A stretch of DNA of 64,000 bases from Colias croceus (Eukaryota > Arthropoda > Insecta > Lepidoptera > Pieridae), in NCBI RefSeq assembly GCF_905220415.1, contig NC_059558.1, forward strand, positions 818,501 to 882,500, in the 5' to 3' direction. The notes beneath the pieces were generated by a model. It made no database searches. It saw nothing but the letters and a program-made list of their open reading frames with translations, and was not told the origin of the DNA. Positions 12,401 to 24,400 of this stretch are shown here, in pieces (within the stretch, counting starts at the first letter, position 1; the number at the start of each line of letters is the position of its first letter). A program made the translations under genes and the position numbers.

Positions 12401-15400
12401 AACTTATAAGGGGAGTAGAAAAGAATGTACTTATACGATTTCCAAAAGTCTCGTATTCATTTCTGAGAACTTTTGTTGAGAAACAGTCGATAAACAATGT
12501 TGTTGAATGTAGTCGCTCGTCAGACGAATCAATTTCAACATGCGTATTCTTCTGCACCGCGCAATGTTGCTAGCAACATGTTGATTCAACTTTGCTGTCA
12601 AACAAATGTTACCACGTGTGTCTTTTTTTAAGTAAGTTTTTTTTATATTGATTTATATGTCGTTTAAAATAATTATTATTATTCCCAGGGCGCAGAAAAA
12701 TACGAAACTGTATCGTGCATGGAGAGTGAAGGCGAGGAAGGCAGGGTTGCTTGTGTGGAACCGCCGCGCCTCGCTGAGGCGTGCCTCAGGGAGCTCGTCG
12801 GCCGTGCCTCGTTTGGGCACATACGATCTGTGTTGCGGCCTGTGCTTACGTAAGAAAATTAAGCGAATTTAGTTAAGAAATAGGGAAAAAAATTACAAAA
12901 AAAATGTAAAAAAATTGCAAAAAATGTGAAAAAATATTGTGGAATTAGCAATACACTAGTCAAAAATGATAGAAATGTGTCAAGTAATCTCTTAAAAAGT
13001 GAAAAAGTGCTTAAAATATCTTATAATAAGTATAATAAAATTAGTGGGTATATAATGCTGAGGCGTGCCTCAGGGAGCTCGTCGGCCGCGCCTCGTTTGG
13101 GCATATACGATCTGTGTTGCGGCCTGTGCTTACGTGAGTGCCAAAAAATAGGGGAAAAATGTGGAAAAATAGGGGAAAAGTGGAGAAAACGTGAAAAAAA
13201 TGCTAAAAAATTGAAAAAATTATTGTAAAATTGGCAAAAAATGTGTCTTATAAGCTTTTTATCTTCTAAAAAATGAAAAAAAGTCCTAAAACACCTTATA
13301 ATAAAAGTACTGTACTCTAAAAATACAATTTTAATCTGTATTATAATATTATTCCAGGCACTTTGACCGTCACGAGCTGTGGGTACCAAACGACTTCGCC
13401 GTTCACGTATTCAAGATTATCATGTTCTCCATTCAGGTGAGATTGTTAGCGAAATTAATATAAATCTATACATATAATAAATCTGTAGAAGGGTCAATTC
13501 TGTACATTGAAAATATTGAAAAAATAAATAGCAGGGGGTGTTACTGGATCGATACCAAACCCAAATATGTGATTAAAAAAATTTTTGTCTGTCTGTCTGT
13601 CTGTCTGTCTGTATGTTCAGGCATCACGCGAAAACTAACGGTTCGATTTCGATGAAACTTGGTATAATTATACCTTTTTATCCTGGGCATAAAATAGGAT
13701 ACTTTTTATCCCGGAAAAATACGTAGAAAAAAATAAATCTTAATTTTTCCGCGCGGACGGAGTCGCGGGCGGAAGCTAGTAAATAAATAAAATCGTATTT
13801 ATCTAATAATTAATTGTAATAGGCATTAATAAATTAAATTAGTTTTTTATTTAAAAATCACAAGTGTTTGAGACGATTGACTCTAACTCGTGTTACAAAT
13901 AGTGTAGTAGTGATGTCCTCTCTAGTACGTAGTACACAGTAACTCAATGTTATTGTATAATTTTTTTTTAATAAAAAATCTCAATTACAGGCTCAAAAAC
14001 CTCGTAAAACTTATTTTTTTTTGTTTCTTGCCAGGCGCAATACTCATACAGTGTGGTGGAAGCTCTGATGCAGCACCTGGACGCCGGCTCGGGGGGTGTT
14101 GGGGGTGTTGGGGGTGTCGGCAAGACGAGGGTCCGGGCTGCCCGGGCCACGGTGCTGAGTAACATCGTGGCTATAGCCGCTGGCGATAGTGTTGGTTAGT
14201 GTACAAATATATAAAGAACTAGCGGTCCGCCCCGACTTCGCCCGTTCGTTTTCTCTCCATAAGTACCGTCCTCGTACTTCAAGGAATATTATATAAAAAG
14301 TCTTAACGAAATCGGTTCAGCCGTTCTCGAGTTATGCGCTTACCAACACATTTCGCGGGTCATTTTCATATTATTTATAGAATAAATTTTCACCCGCATC
14401 TTCGCCCGCGTAGTCAAAGAAAAACCCGTATAGTTCTCGTTCCTGTGGGATTTCCGGAATAACAAGTAGTCTATGTCCTATTCTGGGCCTTCAGCTATCT
14501 ACTTACCAAATTTCATTGTAATCGGTACAATAGTATTTGCGTGAAAGAGTAAGAAACATCCATCCTCACAAACTTTCGCATTTATAATATATTTATATGA
14601 TATAATAAAGAGAAGATGTGTTAGCCGAGCACACGTGTCAGAAGTGAAACTTTTGAAAAGTTCAAAGATACCAAAATTGTCGCCTCACTCCATGATGTGA
14701 CGGTAGAGCCATGACACGCCCTTGACATTATCTTTTTTCTATTACAGGTCCATCCGTATTGGAAATCATTAATAACTTGCTGACCAACTTACGCGCTTCT
14801 GTGGCGAGAGACTCTGAAGTAAGTAACTTTGTTTCTATGAATAAGTGTTTACTTAATTAAGTTAACTGGTATACTTATACGACTGGCGTTGTTTGCAAAA
14901 AACGAAAAAGTAACAGTTAAGAGGCCATTTTTGTTATTCTCTCGCACAAGTTTAGGTAAATTGCTGCCCAAAATTAGAAAAAAGAAAGATAGCCTAACAA
15001 CTGCTTACAAAAAACAATATTTTACTAAAATTAATTTATACCTATCTACTTACTTGTTAGAAAGAAATTTTTATTGAACAATAAGCCGCCATTTGAAAAA
15101 ATAATGTTAAAAAAAACGGTTGTTAAAAAAATAATATTAATAAAAAAATACGTTTAAAAATTACAGAAAGAATCAGACGAAAAGCTCTACCAGGAAGCGC
15201 TAATAAACGCTCTAGGAGAATTCGCAGACCATTTACCCGACTTCCAGAAAATAGATATAATGATGTTCATAGTGAGCAAGATTCCCAGTTCTCAGCGGGG
15301 TAAGGGGACCAAAGCGGATGCTATGCTGCAGAGCATCTTGCTGAAGTCATTGTTGAAGGTAAGTTAAGGCTAAAAAAGGCACACGTGTCAGAAGTGAAAT

Positions 15401-18400
15401 TTCTTTGGCAAGTTTCTAAGATATAAAAATCGTCGCCTTACTCAATGACGCGACCTTGAAATTTTACACGAAAAGAAAGAAGTTAAAGAAGTTTCACTTC
15501 GAAAATTTAATGATGTGAAACAATTTGTTAATTATTATGTGTCGTTCAAAAACCCCTAGAAAGTCTTAAGTTTTTATGTGAAAATCATCATCATTAATGA
15601 CACAAAAATCATCCTCATTACCGCCCGCGGCTTCGCCCGCTTTGTCTAAAACCTAATAAATTATATACTAAAACCTTCCTCTTGAATCACTATCTATTAA
15701 AAAAATTCGCATAAAAATCCGTTGCGTAGGTTTAAAGATTTAAGCATACAAAGGGGCATAGGGTCAGAGAAAGCGATTTTGTTTTATACTATGCAGTGAT
15801 ATGAAAGTTGTCAACGTTATTAATAATATTTTTTTGTATATATTTAAAATTCATATTATTCCCCAGGTGGGCACAACATACAAAACGACGGAACTAAGTA
15901 AAGCTTTTCCCGCGGCGTTTCTCGAGGCGTTGCTTCGCGTGAGCGGAGCGAGCGAAGCGAGAACGAGAGCGTTGTTGCAGCGAATATTGCACACCCTACT
16001 GGATAGACGGGCTAATGCCCCGCTGCTTATTGTGCCCACGTGAGTTTGTGTGTTTGTATTTGTTGATATACAAAACGATAGAACTAAGTAAGGTGTTGCT
16101 TCGCGTGAGCGGAGCGAAGCGAGATTAGGTAAGTATAACATTTGACAATTTTTAAAGAACATAAAAATTGTATTTGTATTTAGGTACGTTATCGCCCATT
16201 AGAAAACTCTGCCCAATACACGTATAGGCACAGTTTTGATTCGGACATTTTTGCAGAGTAATTGTGAGTGTTGAGTCTTATGAGTTATTATACTAAATAT
16301 ATCATATTTAGTATAATAATAATGTATAATATATTATTTCCAGGGTGGAATATGCGGAATTAGGGCTCACAGTGGAAAAGTGTTCCCGCCCCGATCTAAT
16401 TTTCATCAGCAAGCATGGTTACGCTATATTCAGCTCGTTGTATGATGGTGAGTTCATTTTATTTTAACTTTAAGTCACAAGTAACTATTTTACTTTTTAT
16501 TTGTTCTGCAATGCGTTCGTTATTTTTGAAGTGAAACTTCTTTATCGGCTAAGGAAAAAAATTTAGTGTAATATTTTTTCGTTACGCGTGACATTTTTCC
16601 GTTACGCGCCATCTTGTTATCATAGTAAATTTTTTTTTTAATAAGGTCATAAAGAAGTTTCACTTCTTACGTGTGTACACTAGTACACGCACACATTTGT
16701 TTAATGTATTTCGTGTACGTTTTGCTGTATTCGAAAGGCATTACTGTTTTTTTTTGTCGCCTCTGAACTTTTTTTTCTTTCTAAACAGTGCTTCGATTAT
16801 TTTTTGTAGAACTTAAGTAAAACGTATTTAAAAATAATTTTACGTAAGTTGGTAGTTAGTAGATTTTTAAGGTGATACTTATTTATTTTCCCAATTTTGA
16901 AAATAACATACCTTTTAAATTATTTATTTTTTTAAAAAAGGTCTTCAACTGGAATCGAACACGGCTGAGAACATATCGGCTATATACACGACCCTGGCTT
17001 TGCTCGCCATCGAACTGGCTTCAGAAGAAACTGTATGTGACATGCTACAGTTGATTTTGTCGTGAGTATATTTAGGTGTATGATATATAGAAAACTAGCT
17101 TTCCGCCCGCGGCTTCGCCCGCGTTTTCAAAGAAAAACCCGTTCCCGTAGGATTTCCGGGATTAAACCTATCCTATGTCCTTTCTCGGGTATTAAAATAT
17201 CTCTATACCAAATTTCATGCAAATTGGTTCAGTAGTTAAGGCGTGATTGAGTAACAGACAGACAGACAGAGTTACTTTCGCATTTATAATATTAGAATGG
17301 ATGAATTAATATAGATGCTAAAAAAATGAGAATTTGGTCTATAAAATGTTCACTATTGGTATACTAAGCGCGAACGGACTTGTAATTTTGTTAAATTAAT
17401 ACACTGATCACGTAAAAATCCATGTTTTCTTCTCTAGCTTCGCGCAGCCGGCATATACCGGTTCTCTAATGTGAGCATTTTGTCTATGAAAAAATTATCT
17501 TAAACGATAGCTCACGTGCTGGTGGCAAAGTTGGGCGGGTTGCTTGTTATGGGTGTATATGTCGCGGCCATATCGTAGATTTGCTCATTTCATGAAATGG
17601 CCAATTTAGTTTGGCCAGATGTCGATGACCAAATCGTGAAACGTTGACGATATAACGATCTGATCAAACTTTGTTGGCCATTTCATGAAATGAGCAAATC
17701 TACTATATGGCCACGACATATACATTGAGTTTTAAGAATTCATCTATTTGAAAAAAAAGTTTTTTTTACGTACTCAGCGTATGCACAACTATAACCTCCT
17801 TTGAGCTTAGTATACCAATGTACTACTGTTAATTTTTGGCATGACATTATTTATTTATTATTTATTCACACAAATGTATTGACAGTATCCAACAGTCGGC
17901 GATATCGAACCCGGTACTATCCACATCGCAGCAATGCCACTTGCACGCTATAAGCATTGCGCTGGCTGCGCTCGTGCCCCACGTGCTAGCCCTACCACCG
18001 TTGGCTGATTATGTTAAACAGGTACAGTATTGAAAAATTAGTTAGCAGTTAATGGTATACGACTTAAAATAAAATAAAAAATTATTATCTGTATGTATAT
18101 ATGTAGGATCGGGGCTAAATGAGAAACACTTTTAACTTCTTGAGATTTATTTTCGGACCACAATCTTAATTTTTAGAAAACATCTTACAGAGAAACAGCC
18201 GTCTTCACCCACAATCCCAATGAAAAGAGACAGATCATTCCTCATTCGCTCTTTACTTCACATTCTCCCATTGATTCAATCATAGTCTATCGTTCTTTCA
18301 TTCTAATCATCGTTCAGAAACTAATCTTACACACATTCAGAAACATCAATTAATCGTACATCTCACCTTATCATCCCACATATAAATAAATAAATAAATA

Positions 18401-21400
18401 AAAATCGTTTATTTGGAAACAGTACATAAATACAAAACAAATTAGACACGACGATCGTCTCAACTAGGAACATTCCTGTGCTAGAGATGATCGACGCCTT
18501 CCTCTCCAGACTTAGCCTTATATGGATAGTATGTAGGTTCACCTGATGAATTAAGTAAATAAATAAATAAATAAATAAATATTATAGGACATTATTACAC
18601 AAATCGACCTAGTCCCACAGTAAGCTCAATTAAGGCTTGTGTTGTGGGTACTAGGCGACGATAAATATAATATTTAATAAATACATAATATATAGATAAT
18701 AACACCCAGAGCCAAGAACAAATAATTGAGTTCATCACACAAATATTTGCCCTGACCGGGGATCGAACCCGGGACCGTCGGCTCAGTAGGCAGTTACTTT
18801 ACCACTGCGCCAACCGCGTCGTCAAAAGTATAGTATAGGTTAAAGTATTTTTTTTTATATAAGTAAGTAATTGTGGGTAGTTTGGAAAAATATGACTCGT
18901 GTTGTACAAAGAGCATTTTCATTTGCTATACTTTTTAACCAAAATATTTTTAGTATCGAATATGACGTAAATAATGGAGTCCAGTCAAGGTCGGTGCCCA
19001 GACTACCTTTTTTTCTCTTTTTAAAGGTAGTTTAATTTTTTGCTAGTAATATTTTTTTTACGTTTTTTCTTCAATTTCTTTTCATACTTGCAGATAATAG
19101 AAGCCCGTTTGGAAGAAGCCCCACACATGTTGCCCCCACTCCTCGATGAGTACGACCACGTGCCTCCAGCTAAAGCACCCAATAAATTGCCGTATTTGAT
19201 GATTGATCAGGTATTTATTTTGTTACCTTTACAATATTCCTACTACCCATACTCATATTATAAATGCGAAATTAACTCTGTCTGTCTGTCTGTTACTCAA
19301 TCACGCCTAAACTACTGAACCAATTTGCATAAAATTTGGTATGGAGATATTTTGATACCCGAGAAAGGACATAGGCTACTTTTTAGTGCGAAATATGGAC
19401 CACGGGCGAAGCCGGGGCGGACCGCTAGTAATATATAAATAATACCTTAAGGAGGAAGAAAGCCCGTGTTCACCAGTGGGAACATGTTGTATGGGATGAT
19501 GATAATAACTAATATTATAAATGCGAAAGTAACTCTGTCTGTCTGTTTCTTCACGTCAACAACACTGGACCGATTTGGATACAAATTAGTACAAAGATAA
19601 TTCGATACTCGATACTCGACTCAAGGTCATAAGATTGGTTTTATCCCGGAAATCCCACGGGAACGGGAACAATGCGTGTAATCCTTTGATTCTGCAGGCA
19701 AAGCCGCTGGTGTTAAGCTAGTTTAGTAAAAAATATTTTTCCTTTAATTACTTACCTTTACTGTTTATTTTCTCCACAGATGGCGCTAGGCGAGTGTCTC
19801 AAAGCGTGCGGAATTGAAGCGAGTCGGCTACAATCTCCGTCTCCATACACCAGCGGTAGTGCGGTCAGTTTGGCGCATAGACACAGCTGGGTTGAGGCTG
19901 GTAAGCTATAGTTGTAGTCAGATGGTTATAGTCACATTGTTATAGTCAGGTGGTTTATGACGCATAGTTATAGTCAGATGGTTATAGTCACATGGTTATA
20001 GATACATAGTTGTAGTCAGGTGGTTATAGACGAATAGTTATAGTCAGATGGTTATAGTCACATGGTTATAGATACATAGTTGTAGTCAGGTGGTTTATGA
20101 CGCATAGTTATAGTCACAGAGTTAGGCTGGTTGCAGAGCTTGACCGACCGTCAGTGCGTACCGTCGGTCCTGACGATACGCATCAACAATTGTATGACTT
20201 TACACTAATACGCATGACAATACGCGTGCGTATGGTCGGTCTAGCTATGAACGGTTTTATGAATTTCCATACATATGACAAGCGCGACTGACGTACGCAC
20301 TGATGGTCGGTCAAGCTCTGCAACCGGCCTTAAAGTCAGATGGTTATAGATGCATAGTTATAGTGAGGGTCAGTTTTACACGCATGATTATAATCAGGTG
20401 GTTTGGAAATAATCAGTTAGAAAATTAAAGAAATTGTATATAAATAGCAAATTCACCTTTTCATTTTGTTAAACATACTTAGATCCCTATGAAGAATAAT
20501 AGATCTGTTAATTTATAACCAGGTGCTGCCCAGGGCCGCGACAGCTTAGCTGATATATCAGCGGGGCCCGTCACTGAGTTGGACAGCGCCAACAGCTCGC
20601 CTGGAGTGCAGCGGGTGAGTAGATACACACATATATACAAACACGCACAACCGCACGCACAAGTAAATCTATATATATGTGGGAATAGGATAAATAATTA
20701 AGATTGTATTTCATAACTACTTTTATTTTTAGTCTGTGCTTTTCTATTATTTAATCTGTGGATATGTTATCTGTAGACTGTAAAACGATCTATGTTGTCT
20801 ATGACTTGACTTTGTGTTTTTTGGGTACGATGTAATGGAGGATTGTAAAAATGTATTTTTGATATGTAACCGGTGTCTGGGAAATAAATCGATTGGGCGA
20901 ATTTGGCTTTTCATTTACACCATCCCCACATAATTTGGGGGCTCGTCCGGGATACGGGATGGTGGAATAAAGAAAAAACAGACGAAGACTATGATGCCGG
21001 TGATTTAACCTGATTAAGAATTTACGAATTACGAACGAAGACTAAGATTTAAAGAAGCTTATGATTATACGATTACGACTTGAAGACTATAAAACTTTTT
21101 ATTTACATTATTCAACATGCCGCCGAAACGAGTAAAAGATGATGACGATTGTGGTGAACCATCGCCGCGTATTTCCTTCAATGACTTAGAGAAATCAATG
21201 ACGCCATTTTCGGGTGATGATGCCTATGGCATCGAAACATTCGTAAAAGATTTTGAAGATATTTCCTCTTTAATGCAATGGGGCGAAATAGAAAAACTCA
21301 TATTTTCGAAGCGGCTTCTCGCGGGAACCGCCAAGCTATTTTTACGTTCACTAAGTGGGACCACCACGTGGGATACACTTAAGTCTGAGCTCCGTGAGGA

Positions 21401-24400
21401 ATTTGGTAAGAAGTTGAACAGTGCAACTGTTCACAAGAGACTTTCAACTCGCCGGATGAAGATGAATGAGACTCATCAGCAATATTTTTTACATATGAAG
21501 GAACTTGCAGTACTTGGGAATGTTGAAGATGAAGCCCTGATGGAATATGTCATCGACGGTATTAAAGACAGTGAGTCCAACAAAAATATTTTATATGGCG
21601 CTTGTAACATTAAAGAATTCAGAAAGAAATTAGACATTTATTCAGAAATTAAGAAAAAATCATATTCACCTAATAAGATTCAAAGTAATTCAGTATCAAA
21701 GTCCATTGGCATGAAAATTCAAAAAACACTACGAGTAAAGAGATGTTTCAATTGTGGAGATTTAGATCATGAGTCGCCTAATTGTACTAAAGGCATTAAA
21801 TGTTTTAAATGCAACTTGTTTGGCCATAAATCAACTGAATGTTCTAAAAGTATAAAAAAGAGTTTGGAAATTATGTCAACTAAAAATAATATTGATGTGA
21901 GACCTTTCAAGAAGCTGAAAATAAATAATATTGATGTAGAAGCCCTGATTGATACCGGAAGCGATGCTAATTTAATAATTATGTCTTATTTTAGGAAGAT
22001 TCAAGGTGAAAAATTGTTATCTTATAGTTCAGGAACAACAGAAACTTTAACTGGAATAGCTGAAAAGGAAATTTATACAAAAGGATCTTTCACAGCAAAA
22101 ATTGAAATTGATGATTGTTATTTTGAAACTTTATTTTATGTTGTTGATGATGGCGCTATCCCTGTCAACATTATATTAGGAAATCCTGTACTGAAAGAAG
22201 TAGAAATCAATTTTAAATCTGGAACTATCACTGCAACAAGAATATTACACCTTACAATGCTAGAGAATGAAAATGAAGATATCACAAATATTGAAAACAA
22301 AGAATATAAGAATAAAATACAGAATATTATAAAAGAATATAACCCCAAAAGATGTACTAAAGCATCAAATGTAAAACTTAAAATATTATTAACCGATGAT
22401 GTACCAGTTTATCAGAATCCACGACGATTGTCACCTTTGGAGCTTAACATTGTTGACAAACAGATTAAAGAATGGCTTGATGAAGGAATAATAAAAACAA
22501 GTAAGTCTGATTATGCTAGTCCAATTGTGCTTGCAAAAAAGAAGAATGGAATGTTATGGAAGATTAAGGATGGAAATAAATTAATGGTTGTACCTAAGAA
22601 AATGCAAAATGAAATTATAAGAAAACATCATGAAAACGGACATTTTGGTTGTGTTAAGACTGAGGAATTAATAAATAGAAATTATTATATGGAGAATTTA
22701 AAAGAAAAGATTAAAACAAACATTGATAATTGCGTGGAATGTATACTTAATTCAAATAAAAGAGGAAAGAAGGAAGGATTTCTACATGTAATAGATAAAG
22801 GTGATTTACCATTGTCTACTTACCATATTGATCATCTACGACTGTTGACTCATCTGGGACAGATGATTCTGCAGGATGACCGTGTGGGAATAGGATAAAT
22901 AATTAAGATTGTATTTCATAACTACTTTTATTTTTAGTCTGTGCTTTTCTATTATTTAATCTGTGGATATGTTATCTGTAGACTGTAAAACGATCTATGT
23001 TGTCTATGACTTGACTTTGTGTTTTTTGGGTACGATGTAATGGAGGATTGTAAAAATGTATTTTTGATATGTAACCGGTGTCTGGGAAATAAATCGATTG
23101 GGCGAATTTGGCTTTTCATTTACACCATCCCCACATATATAAAACTCAAAGGTGACTGATATAGTGATCTATCAACGCACAGCCCAAACCACTGGACGCA
23201 TCGGGCTGAACTTTGGCATGCAGGTAGATGTCATAACGTAGGCGTCCCCTAAGAAAGGATTTCCCGAAAGTCTTGCGGGAACGGGGAAAAACGGGGTTGC
23301 ACGTACAAAGTCGTGGGCGGAAGCTAGTCTATATACACACCTATTTGTACACACACAAAAGCACACACATTCATATCTATCTAGAGTCTACATACGTTTC
23401 CTTTCCCCCTTTTCCCATTATTTCAGCAAATATATATATAAAACTCAAAGGTGACTGATATAGTGACCTATCAACGCACAGCCCAAACCACTGGACGCAT
23501 CGGGCTGAAGTTTGGCATGCAGGTAGATGTCATAACGTAGGCGTCCCCTAAGAAAGAATTTCCCATAAGGTTTTTTGCTGAAATAATGGGCACACACATT
23601 CAATTTGCTGAAATAATGGGCACACACATTCAATTTGCTGAAATAATGGGCACACACATTCAATTTGCTGAATTAATGGGCACACACATTCAATTTGATG
23701 AAATAATGGGCACACACATTCAATTTGCTGAAATAATGGGCACACACATTCAATTTGCTGAAATAATGGGCACACACATTCAATTTGCTGAAATAATGGG
23801 CACACACATTCAATTTGCTGAAATAATGGGCACACACATTAATATCTATCTAGAGTCTACATACGTTTCCTTTCCCCCTTTTACCATTATTTCACCAAAT
23901 TGCGTACCTTATCCTACCTTGTATCTATAAAAAAATACTCAAGAATCAATCGAAATAATTAAAAAGTAATATTCTTTTAAACAAACATGCAAGTTTTCTC
24001 AATTATAATACGAATATGTACTTTGAGGATAGTTTTTGTCCCTTGTATAAAGGGCGAATTGGTATTATTATACTTTTCCTTTTAGTTGATTAAACTAACA
24101 TAGATACAAAATTGTTCCTTTGATTGTCTGTGAGAGTTAAGATACATATTTTTTTATTAAACTAGCGGTCCGCCCCGGCTTCGCCCGTGGTACATGTTTA
24201 CGTTTTCTCTACATAAGATCCATACTCGTACTTCAAGGAATATAATAAAAAAAGAATTATTGAAATCGGTTCAGCCGTTCTCGAGTTATGCGCTTACATT
24301 TTGCGATTCATTTTTATATATAACATATGCATTTAACAGCAAACTCAATACGATGCGTTGGACGAAGAATACAGGATGTTCATAGAGAAATATAACCATA

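Larger units (their letters stand above)
20678..23135 (+). mobile_element. LTR retrotransposon (Ty3/gypsy type), internally deleted, recent insertion
   Basis: Two 253-bp LTRs (20678-20930 and 22883-23135), with TGTGGGA and TCCCCACA ends, read as identical by eye. A 6-bp TATATA target repeat flanks both sides. A primer-binding site sits 5 bases after the 5' LTR, at 20936-20953. The body codes for a single ORF but is only about 1.95 kb, far short of a full element. No polypurine tract is visible before the 3' LTR. It sits in an EFR3 intron, inside the first bases of a Helitron-like element whose two halves are at 20668 and 23136. Confidence 0.92.
20668..23327 (+). mobile_element. Helitron-like element split by the LTR retrotransposon
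   Basis: The 5' end TCTATATATA is at 20668 and the rest at 23136-23327 (AAAACTCAAAGGTGACTG ... GGGCGGAAGCTAGT). The join is confirmed by an uninterrupted reverse copy at 40441-40671. Terminal TC and CTAG|T fit a non-autonomous Helitron. Confidence 0.75.

Noticed and set aside
12926..13228. Unpurged haplotype as the cause of the EFR3 exon copy
   Set aside because: Only part of the exon is copied and the introns differ strongly while the exon part is near-identical, unlike allelic duplication. Assembly error still needs read-level checking.
18720..18810. tRNA gene on the minus strand
   Set aside because: The A and B boxes are the head of a SINE whose body and tail match other SINE copies; there is no complete cloverleaf.
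23586..23930. 114-residue repeat protein
   Set aside because: The frame exists only because the minisatellite unit is 30 bp; the minus strand is equally open and there are no gene signals.
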